Notes under the pieces: model-generated | The model's database searches: none | What the model was told of the DNA's origin: nothing | What the model saw: the letters and a program-made list of their open reading frames with translations, nothing else | Position numbers and translations under genes: made by a program | NCBI RefSeq assembly: GCF_018688335.1 | Contig: NZ_CP061316.1 | Span: forward strand, 930,001 to 994,000 | Source of the DNA: Polynucleobacter sp. AP-Jannik-300A-C4 | GTDB lineage: Bacteria > Pseudomonadota > Gammaproteobacteria > Burkholderiales > Burkholderiaceae | Length of the DNA stretch: 64,000 bases | Reading direction: 5' to 3' | Part shown: piece after piece, positions 8,570 through 17,997 of the stretch | How the letters are laid out: every line of letters starts with the position of its first letter | Position numbering within the stretch: the first letter of the stretch is position 1

Positions 8570-9595
8570 ATGCTCAATGCAGTTGACCAAGCCTTGGTGA
8601 ATGATCTCACCGGTGCGCCTTCATCGGCGCAGCGTCGAGCCTTGGCGAAGATCATCACTTTGCTTGAGTCCACTCGTATGGATCATCGCAAACGTGCTGA
8701 TGAGGTACTGAATACCTTATTACCAAAGACAGGCAAGTCATTTCGTTTGGGCATCTCAGGCGTGCCAGGTGTTGGTAAGTCCACATTAATTGAAACTTTG
8801 GGTTTGTATCTGATTGAGAAGGGTCATCGTGTTGCCGTTTTGGCTATTGATCCTTCTTCAAGCTTATCTGGAGGCTCCATTTTGGGTGATAAGACCCGCA
8901 TGGAGAGATTGTCAGTTTTAGACAATGCATTTATTCGGCCGAGCCCCTCATCCTGCACATTGGGTGGCGTAGCTGAGAAAACACGAGAGGCCATGTTGGT
9001 CGCTGAGGCAGCGGGTTTTGACATTGTGATTGTTGAAACTGTGGGTGTGGGTCAAAGCGAAATTGCAGTTGCCGGTATGACGGACATGTTCTTGCTACTG
9101 CAGTTGCCTAATGCTGGAGACGATCTTCAGGCAATTAAAAAAGGTGTCATGGAAATTGCTGATTTGATTGTGATCAACAAGGTAGATATCGATCCAGATG
9201 CAGCAATGCGCGCGCAATTATTTATTACCAGCTCCTTGCGTCTTTTAGGCTTCCAGGGCAACCCCGATCATGCTTCACATAATCAGGAGTATTGGCATCC
9301 CCAGGTCATGACCCTCAGCGCCTTAGAAGGCAATGGCGTGCCTGAGTTATGGGAAAAAATTCTACATTTTCAGAAACTGCAAAACGCAAATGGCCAGTTA
9401 CAGTCACGCCGTAAGCAACAGGCAGGTGCCTGGATGTGGGATCGAATTGATGCAGGTCTCAAGAATGCCTTTCAGAATCATCCAGCAGTACAAGCACTAT
9501 TACCCGGCCTGAGTGCCGAGGTAAATCAAGGAACCATGGCCGCTTCTGTTGCTGCGAGACGTTTGCTCGAAGCAATGGGACACGAATTTTTCTAA
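8570..9595 (+). CDS. meaB: MeaB/ArgK-type G-protein chaperone of methylmalonyl-CoA mutase
   Basis: A 341-residue P-loop GTPase of the G3E/ArgK-MeaB group. Walker [10 protein letters not shown] is at 64-72, [19 protein letters not shown] follows, then ETVGVGQSE as the switch II region and NKVD as base recognition. MeaB gates cobalamin loading of methylmalonyl-CoA mutase and protects it from inactivation. It starts 22 bases after the mutase stop and is clearly in the same operon. Older databases call it an arginine/ornithine transport ATPase; the context here rules that out. Confidence 0.93.
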   Translation: MLNAVDQALVNDLTGAPSSAQRRALAKIITLLESTRMDHRKRADEVLNTLLPKTGKSFRLGISGVPGVGKSTLIETLGLYLIEKGHRVAVLAIDPSSSLSGGSILGDKTRMERLSVLDNAFIRPSPSSCTLGGVAEKTREAMLVAEAAGFDIVIVETVGVGQSEIAVAGMTDMFLLLQLPNAGDDLQAIKKGVMEIADLIVINKVDIDPDAAMRAQLFITSSLRLLGFQGNPDHASHNQEYWHPQVMTLSALEGNGVPELWEKILHFQKLQNANGQLQSRRKQQAGAWMWDRIDAGLKNAFQNHPAVQALLPGLSAEVNQGTMAASVAARRLLEAMGHEFF

Positions 9596-9605
9596 GGGAG
9601 TAGTT

Positions 9606-11138
9606 ATGAAGGAAATCATTCAACAGCTTGAAGCAAAGCGCGAGCTTGCCAGATTAGGTGGCGGGCAAAAGCGTATTGCTGCACAACATTCCAAGGGTAA
9701 ATTGACTGCACGTGAGCGTATTGAGCTCTTGTTAGATGCTGGCACCTTTGAAGAGTGGGATATGTTCGTTGAGCATCGTTGCCATGACTTTGGTATGGCC
9801 GATCAAACTGTTCCAGGGGACGGTGTTGTCACTGGTTATGGAATGATCAATGGCCGCTTGGTTTTCGTATTCTCACAAGACTTTACTGTCTTGGGCGGCT
9901 CTCTCTCAGAGGCGCATGCCGAGAAGATTTGCAAGATCATGGATCAAGCTCTCAAGGTGGGTGCTCCTGTGATTGGTTTAAATGATTCTGGTGGTGCGCG
10001 TATTCAGGAAGGCGTTGCCTCTTTGGGTGGCTATGCTGAGATTTTCCAGCGTAATGTGACTGCTTCTGGAGTCATTCCGCAAATCTCTTTAATTATGGGA
10101 CCATCCGCAGGTGGCGCTGTGTATTCACCAGCGCTAACGGATTTCATCTTCATGGTGAAAGACAGCTCTTACATGTTCGTTACTGGCCCAGAAGTGGTAA
10201 AGACTGTGACTCATGAGGATGTCACCGCTGAAGAGTTGGGTGGCGCTATTACACACTCGACTATTTCAGGTGTTTGTGACTTAGCTTTTGATAATGATGT
10301 TGACGCCATCATGATGCTACGTCGTTTCTTTAACTATCTCCCCTTATCGAACCGTGAAAAGCCGCCAACTATCAATGGCGCACAACGCACTGAAGAGCCT
10401 GATTTCTCTCTCGATACTTTGGTGCCAAGCAATCCGAATCAACCTTACGATATGAAAGAGTTAATCGAGAAGATTGTGGATGATGGTGAGTTTTTTGAAC
10501 TTCAGCCTGATTATGCAAAGAACATCTTGATCGGTTTTGCGCGCATGGAAGGTCGCTCCATTGGTATCGTGGCTAACCAGCCATTAGTACTGGCAGGCTG
10601 CTTAGATATCAAAGCATCCATTAAAGCGGCTCGCTTTGTTCGCTTCTGCGATGCCTTTAATATTCCGGTTGTGACCTTGGTTGACGTACCTGGATTTATG
10701 CCTGGTACATCACAAGAATATGGCGGCATTATTAAACACGGTGCCAAGTTGCTCTATGCCTATGCAGACTGCACAGTACCTAAGGTCACTCTGATTACCC
10801 GTAAAGCTTACGGCGGTGCTTATGACGTGATGGCTTCCAAACACTTGCGTGGCGACGTTAACTTTGCTTGGCCTTCAGCTGAAATTGCAGTGATGGGACC
10901 AAAGGGTGCTGTGGAAATTATCTTCCGCGAAGAAAAATCGGATCCAGCAAAAATTGCGGCTCGCGAAGCTGAATACAAAGCTAAGTTTGCAAATCCATTT
11001 GTAGCGGGGCGACGTGGCTATATTGATGATGTGATCTTGCCGCATGAGACACGTAAGCGTATCTCACGTTCTTTGGCCATGCTTAAAGACAAAGAGCTGA
11101 CAAACCCACCGCGTAAACACGGCAATATTCCTCTCTAA
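9606..11138 (+). CDS. pccB: Propionyl-CoA carboxylase beta subunit
   Basis: A 510-residue carboxyltransferase of the crotonase-like PccB/MmdA family. Both oxyanion-hole regions are visible: [19 protein letters not shown] in the N-domain and [13 protein letters not shown] in the C-domain. It transfers CO2 from carboxybiotin on PccA to propionyl-CoA, making (S)-methylmalonyl-CoA. The frame extends back into meaB (GTG/ATG-type codons from 9549), but the ATG at 9606 has AAGGGAG at good spacing and the usual [10 protein letters not shown]-terminus. The pccA gene follows after 14 bases. Confidence 0.95.
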   Translation: MKEIIQQLEAKRELARLGGGQKRIAAQHSKGKLTARERIELLLDAGTFEEWDMFVEHRCHDFGMADQTVPGDGVVTGYGMINGRLVFVFSQDFTVLGGSLSEAHAEKICKIMDQALKVGAPVIGLNDSGGARIQEGVASLGGYAEIFQRNVTASGVIPQISLIMGPSAGGAVYSPALTDFIFMVKDSSYMFVTGPEVVKTVTHEDVTAEELGGAITHSTISGVCDLAFDNDVDAIMMLRRFFNYLPLSNREKPPTINGAQRTEEPDFSLDTLVPSNPNQPYDMKELIEKIVDDGEFFELQPDYAKNILIGFARMEGRSIGIVANQPLVLAGCLDIKASIKAARFVRFCDAFNIPVVTLVDVPGFMPGTSQEYGGIIKHGAKLLYAYADCTVPKVTLITRKAYGGAYDVMASKHLRGDVNFAWPSAEIAVMGPKGAVEIIFREEKSDPAKIAAREAEYKAKFANPFVAGRRGYIDDVILPHETRKRISRSLAMLKDKELTNPPRKHGNIPL

Positions 11139-11152
11139 GGCGCCGATAAATC

Positions 11153-13189
11153 ATGACTACGAAAATGTTTAAGAAAATATTGATTGCTAACCGCGGCGAG
11201 ATTGCTTGCCGTGTAATGAAAACTGCCAAGAAGATGGGCATTAAGACGGTCGCCGTATATTCTGAGGCAGACAAAGAGGCACGTCACGTGCAGATGGCCG
11301 ATGAAGCGGTTTGCATCGGGCCTGCACCTTCGCGCGAATCCTATTTAGTAATGGATCGTATTATTCAGGCCTGTAAAGATACGGGTGCAGAAGCGGTTCA
11401 CCCAGGCTACGGCTTTCTTTCTGAGAATGAGCAATTTGCAAAGCGCTGCGAAGAAGAGGGCATTGTATTTATTGGACCTAAGCATCAGTCCATTGCTGCC
11501 ATGGGCGATAAGATTGCATCCAAAAAGCTTGCCTTAGAAGCCAAGGTTAATACCATTCCCGGCTACAACGAAGCGATTGATACCAATGAAGAAGCGGTCA
11601 AGATTGCTCAAGGCATTGGTTACCCAGTCATGATCAAAGCATCTGCAGGTGGCGGCGGCAAAGGTTTGCGTGTTGCATTTAATGATAAAGAGGCGTCCGA
11701 AGGTTTTGCTGCTTGCAAAACAGAGGCGATGAATAGCTTTGGTGATGATCGTATTTTCATTGAGAAGTTTGTTGAAGGTCCACGTCATATTGAGATTCAG
11801 GTTCTGGGCGATTCACATGGCAATGTAGTCTATCTAGGTGAGCGTGATTGCTCTATTCAACGACGCCATCAAAAGGTTATTGAGGAAGCGCCATCCCCAT
11901 TTATTGACCCTGCGACTCGTAAGGCGATGGGTGAGCAAGCTGTTGCACTAGCAAAGGCTGTGAACTATCAGTCTGCCGGTACCGTAGAGTTTGTTGTCGG
12001 CAAAGATAAGTCTTTCTACTTCCTGGAGATGAATACCCGCTTGCAAGTGGAGCATCCAGTGACTGAGGGTATTACTGGTCTTGATTTAGTTGAGCAGATG
12101 ATTCGTGTTGCTGCGGGTGAGAAGCTAGCATTTAAGCAAGAGGATATTAAATTAGACGGTTGGTCTATGGAGTGCCGGATTAATGCGGATGACCCATTCC
12201 GTAACTTCTTGCCATCGACAGGTCGCCTAGTCAAATACCGCCCACCAGAAGAGTTAGATGGTGTGCGTGTTGATACTGGTGTCTTTGAGGGCGGCGAGAT
12301 CCCGATGTATTACGACTCCATGATTGCCAAGTTGATTGTGCATGGCAAAGATCGTACTGAGGCGATTGAAAAGATGCGTGCCGCATTAAATGACTTTGTC
12401 ATTCGTGGTATTCATTCAAATATCCCTTTCCAGGCAGCGCTTTTGCAGCATCCCCGCTTTGTCTCTGGTGATTTCACTACAGGTTTTATTGCTGAAGAGT
12501 ATCCAGATGGGTTCAAAAAGGATTCCGTGCAGCCAGCAGATCCAAAGCGTTTGGCTGCGCTATCGGCATTTATGCGCTACCGCTATCTTGAGCATATCCA
12601 AATGATTGACGGCCAATTGGCCGGTCATGAGATGACGATTGCCAAGAAGTTTGTAGTCGTTACTGGTTCACGGGTTGGTTCGAATGAAGACATCAAAGAG
12701 ATCCCTGTTCGTGTAGATCTGAAAGATGGCATTTACTCAGTCTACATTGAAGAAGAGGGCGATGTCAGCCGCTACAACATCGTTAGCAACTGGCGTCCTG
12801 GCGAGCTGTGCTTACGTGCAACCATCAACGGCACACATAAGATTACTGCTCAAGTTGAGCGCAAGGGTGTGAAATACGCACTTGTCTTGGATGGTGCACA
12901 TTATGAGTGTATGGTCCTAAGCCCTCTAGGTGCTGAGCTTCAGCGTCGTATGTTGGTGAAGGTGCCACCAGATACCTCTAAGCTCGTGATGTCTCCAATG
13001 CCTGGCTTATTAACTAATATTTCCGTAAAAGTTGGCGAGGCGGTCACTGCAGGTCAAAAATTAGCTGCTATTGAAGCCATGAAAATGGAAAATACATTGG
13101 TTGCTGCGCAAGATGGTGTGGTTGCTGAGATTTGCGCCAATGTTGGTGAAAGCTTAGCGGTTGATCAATTAATCATTCGCTTCGAGTAA
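11153..13189 (+). CDS. pccA: Propionyl-CoA carboxylase alpha subunit (biotin carboxylase and biotin carrier)
   Basis: A 678-residue subunit. The biotin carboxylase part (about 5-450) has FKKILIANRGEIACRV, ATP-grasp KASAGGGGKG and EMNTRLQVEHPVTE. A linker/BT domain docks to PccB, and the C-terminal biotinyl domain has AIEAMKMEN with the biotinylated Lys644. It uses ATP and bicarbonate to carboxylate biotin for PccB. Acetyl- or methylcrotonyl-CoA carboxylase is less likely because the mutase, MeaB and PccB share the operon. ATG 11153 is chosen; ATG 11165 (MFKKIL) is possible. Confidence 0.93.
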   Translation: MTTKMFKKILIANRGEIACRVMKTAKKMGIKTVAVYSEADKEARHVQMADEAVCIGPAPSRESYLVMDRIIQACKDTGAEAVHPGYGFLSENEQFAKRCEEEGIVFIGPKHQSIAAMGDKIASKKLALEAKVNTIPGYNEAIDTNEEAVKIAQGIGYPVMIKASAGGGGKGLRVAFNDKEASEGFAACKTEAMNSFGDDRIFIEKFVEGPRHIEIQVLGDSHGNVVYLGERDCSIQRRHQKVIEEAPSPFIDPATRKAMGEQAVALAKAVNYQSAGTVEFVVGKDKSFYFLEMNTRLQVEHPVTEGITGLDLVEQMIRVAAGEKLAFKQEDIKLDGWSMECRINADDPFRNFLPSTGRLVKYRPPEELDGVRVDTGVFEGGEIPMYYDSMIAKLIVHGKDRTEAIEKMRAALNDFVIRGIHSNIPFQAALLQHPRFVSGDFTTGFIAEEYPDGFKKDSVQPADPKRLAALSAFMRYRYLEHIQMIDGQLAGHEMTIAKKFVVVTGSRVGSNEDIKEIPVRVDLKDGIYSVYIEEEGDVSRYNIVSNWRPGELCLRATINGTHKITAQVERKGVKYALVLDGAHYECMVLSPLGAELQRRMLVKVPPDTSKLVMSPMPGLLTNISVKVGEAVTAGQKLAAIEAMKMENTLVAAQDGVVAEICANVGESLAVDQLIIRFE

Positions 13190-13196
13190 GTAAGCC

Positions 13197-13661
13197 ATGA
13201 CTAAACCATTCAAGATATTGGGTATTCAGCAAGTTGCGATTGGCGGCGAAAATAAAGATCGTCTCCGCAAGCTTTGGGTTGACTTATTAGGCTTTGAGTT
13301 CAAGAGCACATTTGTCTCTGAGCGTGAGAACGTGGATGAGGATATTTGCGCTATCGGTAAAGGAGCTCATGAGATTGAGATTGATCTCATGCAACCCTTT
13401 GATATCGAAAAGAAGCCAGCTGTTCATCAAACTCCTTTAAATCACATTGGTCTATGGGTGGACGATCTACCAAAGGCAGTGGAGTGGTTATCTAGCCAAG
13501 GCTTACGCTTTGCTCCGGGGGGCATTCGTAAGGGTGCAGCTGGGTATGACATTACCTTTGTGCACCCCAAAGGTAATGAAGAGTTTCCGTTCTGTGGTGA
13601 GGGTGTTTTGATTGAGCTTGTCCAAGCTCCACCAGATATCATTGCAGGCTTGAGTTCTTAA
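13197..13661 (+). CDS. VOC-family protein, probable methylmalonyl-CoA epimerase
   Basis: A 154-residue protein of the glyoxalase/VOC fold with two paired modules ([10 protein letters not shown] and [15 protein letters not shown]) and a late GVLIELVQ. It starts 7 bases after pccA. PccA/PccB make (S)-methylmalonyl-CoA and the mutase needs (R), so an epimerase is the expected missing step, and this is the only candidate in the operon. Compared with the known epimerase ligands (His, Gln, His, Glu), His83 and Glu140 are kept, but the first His appears as Gln12 and the Gln as an acidic residue (Glu61 or Asp63). The activity is therefore inferred and not certain. Confidence 0.65.
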   Translation: MTKPFKILGIQQVAIGGENKDRLRKLWVDLLGFEFKSTFVSERENVDEDICAIGKGAHEIEIDLMQPFDIEKKPAVHQTPLNHIGLWVDDLPKAVEWLSSQGLRFAPGGIRKGAAGYDITFVHPKGNEEFPFCGEGVLIELVQAPPDIIAGLSS

Positions 13662-13680
13662 GTATCAGAGAGTCCATATT

Positions 13681-14403
13681 TTGACCCGTATATTGGCCAT
13701 CGACACCTCATCGGCTTGGTGTTCGGTGGCTTTATCTTTAGGTGATGTTGCACCCTTAGTTCGCCACCAAAAGGTGTCGGCTGGCGCTAGCCAACTCTTA
13801 TTGCCCTGGGTTGAAGAGTTGTTATCTGAGGCTTCAATCGAACTGAGCTCTCTAGATGCTATTGCCATTGGGGTTGGCCCAGGTGCATTCACGGGAGTTC
13901 GCCTTGGGGTTGCTGCTGTCCAGGGTTTAGCGATTGCGGCAAGACTGCCAGTCTTGCCCGTAGCAAGTCTAGATGCAATTGCAAGTCAACTGGTTCTCAC
14001 CCCAGCGTTTACTTCTTCGGGAGCCCAGTCATTTGTGATTGCTGTTGATGCTCGCATGGAAGAGGTCTATTGGGCTCGTTATCGAATGACAGCAAATGAT
14101 TTGCCCCAGCGGCAGGGCGATATTCATTTGACTGCCCCTGAGGGTGTTGATCTGACAAATATCGACTTTCTTGCAGGAAGTGCGATTGCAGAGTTTGGCG
14201 ATCGCATCTTTTCTAGTATTCCCAAGCCCCTTGCCAATAGCCAAATTGATTCAAGCATTGGGGTTAACGGATCGGGTGTTTTAGCTTGTGCTCAGGATAT
14301 GTGGAGCAAAGCTCTTCAACAAGACGTCCATTTACTTGAACCACTCTATATCCGCAATAAAGTTGCATTGACCTCTGCTGAGCGGAGTCAGATTCATGGT
14401 TGA
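13681..14403 (+). CDS. tsaB: tRNA threonylcarbamoyladenosine biosynthesis protein TsaB
   Basis: A 240-residue ASKHA-fold protein (YeaZ). It begins MTRILAIDTSSAWCSVAL and contains AIGVGPGAFTGVRLGVAAVQGLA, both diagnostic. TsaB forms a complex with TsaD and TsaE that makes the universal t6A37 modification of ANN-decoding tRNAs. The start is a TTG at 13681: no ATG or GTG lies nearby and the family N-terminus begins exactly there. It overlaps the next gene, rimI, by 8 bases, a common pairing. Confidence 0.92.
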   Translation: MTRILAIDTSSAWCSVALSLGDVAPLVRHQKVSAGASQLLLPWVEELLSEASIELSSLDAIAIGVGPGAFTGVRLGVAAVQGLAIAARLPVLPVASLDAIASQLVLTPAFTSSGAQSFVIAVDARMEEVYWARYRMTANDLPQRQGDIHLTAPEGVDLTNIDFLAGSAIAEFGDRIFSSIPKPLANSQIDSSIGVNGSGVLACAQDMWSKALQQDVHLLEPLYIRNKVALTSAERSQIHG

Positions 14404-14941
14404 TGCTGTCAACGGCTTGCGGTCAAGCACGGAGGGCATAACAGAGCTTTCTTTTCTTCCAATGACTGTCACGGATTTAGATTCAGTCCTTGCTATTGAA
14501 TCGGTTTCACACATACATCCTTGGACGAGAGGCAATTTCTCAGATTCCCTTGCTGCTGGGCATTGGGCTTATTGTGTCAGACCGCAATTATCAGATGCAG
14601 TTAAAGGCAGTTATTTAGACCCAGAGATTCTGTGGGCTTATTGCATCCTTTTTCCTGCGGTAGATGAATTGCATCTACTCAACATTACGGTTTCGCCAAA
14701 ATTGCGTCGTTTGGGTATCGGCGTAAAAATGATGAATGCAATCGAGGGTGTCGCTGCACAGCAAAATATGCCCCGAATTATTTTAGAGGTCAGACCAAGT
14801 AATGAGTCAGCCTTAAAGCTCTACCAAAGACTGGGGTACGAGCAAATTGGCATACGTAAAAATTATTACCCGGTTGATGCCGCCAGTGGATTGCGTGAGG
14901 ATGCTCTGGTTTTGGCTAAATCGATTAAGCTTGAGGCATGA
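14396..14941 (+). CDS. rimI: Ribosomal protein S18 alanine N-acetyltransferase (GNAT family)
   Basis: A 181-residue GNAT acetyltransferase. The acetyl-CoA pyrophosphate loop is in VSPKLRRLGIGVKMM, followed by ILEVRPSNESALKLYQRLGYEQIGIRKNYY and the typical ending ALVLAK. RimI acetylates the N-terminal alanine of ribosomal protein S18. An N-terminal extension of about 20 residues precedes the domain. It overlaps tsaB upstream (8 bases) and the HolD-like gene downstream (4 bases), so translation of the three is probably coupled. Confidence 0.9.
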   Translation: MVDAVNGLRSSTEGITELSFLPMTVTDLDSVLAIESVSHIHPWTRGNFSDSLAAGHWAYCVRPQLSDAVKGSYLDPEILWAYCILFPAVDELHLLNITVSPKLRRLGIGVKMMNAIEGVAAQQNMPRIILEVRPSNESALKLYQRLGYEQIGIRKNYYPVDAASGLREDALVLAKSIKLEA

Positions 14942-15459
14942 ACACAAGCACGAATTCCACCTTCCTTAAAGAGATGGGCATTACTGAATGGACATCACGT
15001 GATGCTATTTCTGATCAGCCCCAAGCTGTAGCAACCATGTCGCCTGTTGCTGAAGAAACTCAGGAAAGAAGATCTTTAGGAATATGGTGGTTTTTTGGCA
15101 ATAAACCTCAAGGGGATGCAGAAGTGCTTTTTCAAAATATCATTCGTGTACTTGGCTTAAGTGCACACGAGTGGTCCTGGAAAAATCCTGCAGAAGTGTT
15201 CAATCCTGAACTATTGCCATCAGACGGATCCCCCATTGTTGCAATTGCGTTTGGTGGTTCTGCCGCTCAAAAATTATCTGGTGAACGCGATGGATTGCCA
15301 GAGCTGCGTGAAACTGTTTTGGCAATCAATGCAGATGGCGCGGAGGATTTACCGCTCATCGCAACCTTTGAATTAAATCAGTTGATTGCTAGGCCTAAGG
15401 ATAAGGCGCTATTTTGGCAGGACCTATTGCTTGCTAAATCTGTCCTGCAAAATATTTAA
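14938..15459 (+). CDS. Probable DNA polymerase III psi subunit (HolD-like), divergent
   Basis: A 173-residue protein with no standard motif. Its N-terminus FLKEMGITEW (Trp18) matches the E. coli psi peptide LQQLGITQW whose Trp17 region binds the chi subunit. After a flexible linker (about 25-45), a compact alpha/beta domain contains PIVAIAFGGSAAQKL and ends PLIATFELNQLIARPKDKALFWQDL, like the C-terminal half of uracil-DNA glycosylases but without their catalytic motifs. In E. coli holD also neighbours rimI. Psi links the clamp loader to chi and SSB. The call rests on the peptide, length and context; a degenerate UDG-fold protein is the alternative. Confidence 0.6.
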   Translation: MNTSTNSTFLKEMGITEWTSRDAISDQPQAVATMSPVAEETQERRSLGIWWFFGNKPQGDAEVLFQNIIRVLGLSAHEWSWKNPAEVFNPELLPSDGSPIVAIAFGGSAAQKLSGERDGLPELRETVLAINADGAEDLPLIATFELNQLIARPKDKALFWQDLLLAKSVLQNI

Positions 15460-15468
15460 TCATTTTGC

Positions 15469-16788
15469 TTAGTGCTTATGCTCGCCAATTAAATGCATCG
15501 AGTCATATTCAGCCTGATTGGCTTTATGACGTTTGATAACTAGCCACATGATCGCGCTGACCGCGACACCAAAGCCAATAATCACAGCTTGGATCGGTGC
15601 ATCCAGCCAAATTAATCCCGAGTAGATTAATAACATCATGAGTACGGAAATGTTCTCATTAAAGTTTTGTACGGCAATGGAATGACCTGCAGACATTAGG
15701 ACGTGCCCGCGATGCTGAAGTAGTGCATTCATTGGCACCACAAAGTAGCCCGCTAACCAGCCTACCAGTATTAACAAGAAATATGCTGGCAGTAAATTGA
15801 GTGAGATCTCAAACTTGCCAATGGTCCAAATAGTTGTATTTGGCAGCATGTCTGAGTTGTAGATTGCCATGATGCAAACCACTAGACCCATGGCAATGCC
15901 ATAAGGAAGGACTTTCAGGGAGCTACGGAGCGGTATGCGCCAAGCAGCCCAAACTGCACCTCCAGCAACGCCGACAGCGGAGATCGCCTGCAGGATGGCT
16001 CCTTGAGATAGAGTCATATGCAGGGCAACTTGAGCCCACTTAATGACAATAAATTGCAGCGTGGCGCCGGCACCCCAAAATAGCGTGGTGACCGCCAAAG
16101 AGATCTGCCCTAAGCGATCAGCCCAGAGGGTTTTGAAGCAGATGGAGAAGTCCTTTACCAGCTCGATTGGATTGGTTTTTTGGGACTCGTAACGTGCCCC
16201 AGTGTCAGGAATACGCAAATTAATAAGTGCAGCTAGCACATAAATCATCATGATGATGAGAATGGCAGACTCTGCAGCCGTATCAATGCTAGTTTCTAGA
16301 ATCGGCATATCAAAACCTAAAAGGCTCTGCGACACGGATTTGCTAATCAGAACACCGCCTAGCACTGTCCCCAAAATGATGGAGCCTACAGTAAGCCCCT
16401 CAATCCAGCCATTGGCTGCAACCAGTTTTTCTGGGGGTAGCAGCTCGGTCAAAATGCCGTATTTTGCTGGTGAGTAGGCTGCAGCACCTAAGCCAACGAT
16501 CGCATAAGCCAATAGTGGGTGGCTGCCAAACAGCATCACCACGCAGCCGATGAATTTAATCGTATTGGTAATAAACATGACATTGCCCTTGGGGCGGGAG
16601 TCTGCAAAGGCCCCCACAAAGGCTGCCAGCAATACATAGGAAAGAACGAAGAATAATTTGAGTAAGGGAGTCATCCAGGCCGGAGCGCTAAGCTGGACCA
16701 AGAGGGCGATTGCTGCAATCAGCAAAGCGTTATCAGCAAGCGACGAAAAAAATTGCGCCGCCATAATGATGTAAAAACTACGGTTCAT
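15469..16788 (-). CDS. lplT: Lysophospholipid transporter LplT (MFS)
   Basis: A 439-residue major-facilitator protein with about 12 predicted membrane segments, beginning MNRSFYIIMAAQFFSSLADNAL, with GAFADSRPKGNVMF in the first cytoplasmic loop and ELLPPEKLVAANGWIEG further on, all typical of LplT. It flips lysophospholipids inward across the inner membrane for re-acylation. The acyltransferase partner (Aas) is not in the window. It is divergent from alr, an arrangement I associate with Burkholderiales. Confidence 0.88.
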   Translation of the reverse strand: MNRSFYIIMAAQFFSSLADNALLIAAIALLVQLSAPAWMTPLLKLFFVLSYVLLAAFVGAFADSRPKGNVMFITNTIKFIGCVVMLFGSHPLLAYAIVGLGAAAYSPAKYGILTELLPPEKLVAANGWIEGLTVGSIILGTVLGGVLISKSVSQSLLGFDMPILETSIDTAAESAILIIMMIYVLAALINLRIPDTGARYESQKTNPIELVKDFSICFKTLWADRLGQISLAVTTLFWGAGATLQFIVIKWAQVALHMTLSQGAILQAISAVGVAGGAVWAAWRIPLRSSLKVLPYGIAMGLVVCIMAIYNSDMLPNTTIWTIGKFEISLNLLPAYFLLILVGWLAGYFVVPMNALLQHRGHVLMSAGHSIAVQNFNENISVLMMLLIYSGLIWLDAPIQAVIIGFGVAVSAIMWLVIKRHKANQAEYDSMHLIGEHKH

Positions 16789-16838
16789 TCGTACAATCTA
16801 GTCATTAATGTAATTAAAACATGAAAGGAGGGGTGGAT

Positions 16839-17963
16839 ATGTGCTCATCAGCTAGTCGGTTGATAAATAGACCAATTTTGGCAACTATACACACTGAGGC
16901 CTTTCATCATAATTTAAGTCGGATTCGAGAGCTCGCCCCTGAGTCAAAGATCTGGTCGGTAGTAAAGGCTAAAGCCTATGGCCATACTTTAGAGGCCGCA
17001 TTTAAAGGGCTGGAATCGACCGATGGTTTTGCCTTGCTGGATATTGCAGATGCACAATGGCTAAGGGATCGTGGCTGGGAAGGACGCATTCTCTTGCTAG
17101 AGGGTATTTTTAATCAGCAGGAGCTGGATTTAGTGGCCGAGCTTCAATGTGACTTGGTAGTTCACAGTGAGAAGCAGGTCATCTGGCTTGAGGCCTTTAA
17201 GAATCATTCGGGCCACCCAATCAGCGTATTTTTAAAGCTCAATTCTGGGATGAACCGCCTTGGTTTTAGGCCTGATCAGTACCGCACCGCTTTTCATCGC
17301 CTTCATTCGGCCGGATATCACCTACATCACATGACCCATTTTGCCAATGCCGATCAGGTAGATCATGCACCATCCGTTGGTGAGCAAATGGAGTGTTTCG
17401 AGGAAACTATTGAAGGTCTGGAAGCGCCCACCTCTCTGGCTAATTCAGCTGCAATTTTATGGCACCGCAATGCACTGGGTGATTGGGTTCGACCTGGAAT
17501 CATGTTGTACGGTGTTTCTCCAACCGGGGTTCATGCAGACATTATTCGAACGGAACTCCAGGCGGTCATGCAACTGCGGAGTGAAATCATCGATATTCAG
17601 GAATTAAAAAAGGGTGATCACGTTGGCTATGGTGGTCGCTATCAAGCTCCAGAGGATATGCGTATTGGTGTGATTGCCTGTGGCTATGCTGATGGTTATC
17701 CACGTCATGCGGAAGATGGCACGCCAGTTTGGGTTGATGGCGCTGATCCACAGGGTGATGGTGTGATTTGTCCAATCGTTGGTCGAGTTTCTATGGACAT
17801 GTTGACGATTGACTTGCGTGAAGCACCTAATGCCAAGATTGGTAGCGTTGTAGAGCTATGGGGTAATGAAGTCCCGGTAGATGATGTAGCTCAGATGAGT
17901 GGAACTATTGGCTACGAGCTTATTTGTGCATTGGCGCAAAGGGTGCCGGTGGTCATCAAGTAA
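16839..17963 (+). CDS. alr: Alanine racemase
   Basis: A 374-residue fold-type III PLP enzyme making D-alanine for peptidoglycan. VVKAKAYGH holds the PLP lysine (Lys43), GYGGRYQAP the catalytic tyrosine, and the C-terminal barrel has CPIVGRVSMDMLTIDL. An in-frame ATG at 16821 exists, but the strong Shine-Dalgarno AAAGGAGGGG lies inside that extension at ideal distance from the ATG at 16839, which fixes the start. The stop lies within a 9-base inverted repeat. Confidence 0.93.
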   Translation: MCSSASRLINRPILATIHTEAFHHNLSRIRELAPESKIWSVVKAKAYGHTLEAAFKGLESTDGFALLDIADAQWLRDRGWEGRILLLEGIFNQQELDLVAELQCDLVVHSEKQVIWLEAFKNHSGHPISVFLKLNSGMNRLGFRPDQYRTAFHRLHSAGYHLHHMTHFANADQVDHAPSVGEQMECFEETIEGLEAPTSLANSAAILWHRNALGDWVRPGIMLYGVSPTGVHADIIRTELQAVMQLRSEIIDIQELKKGDHVGYGGRYQAPEDMRIGVIACGYADGYPRHAEDGTPVWVDGADPQGDGVICPIVGRVSMDMLTIDLREAPNAKIGSVVELWGNEVPVDDVAQMSGTIGYELICALAQRVPVVIK

Positions 17964-17980
17964 TGCAGTGCTACTTGATG
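17954..17980. terminator. Hairpin overlapping the alr stop codon
   Basis: CATCAAGTA and its exact complement TACTTGATG are separated by 9 bases. It lies between convergent alr and bamD. The T run comes only after an 8-base gap, so termination strength is uncertain. Confidence 0.4.
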
Positions 17981-17997
17981 AAACCCACTTTCGTTTT

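Noticed and set aside
14938-15459. Uracil-DNA glycosylase call for the gene after rimI
   Set aside because: The fold may be related, but the catalytic motif regions are absent and the HPxxLL-like place reads FELNQLI; HolD fits the N-terminal peptide and context better.
16821-16838. ATG at 16821 as the alr start
   Set aside because: The strong Shine-Dalgarno sequence lies inside this extension and serves the ATG at 16839.
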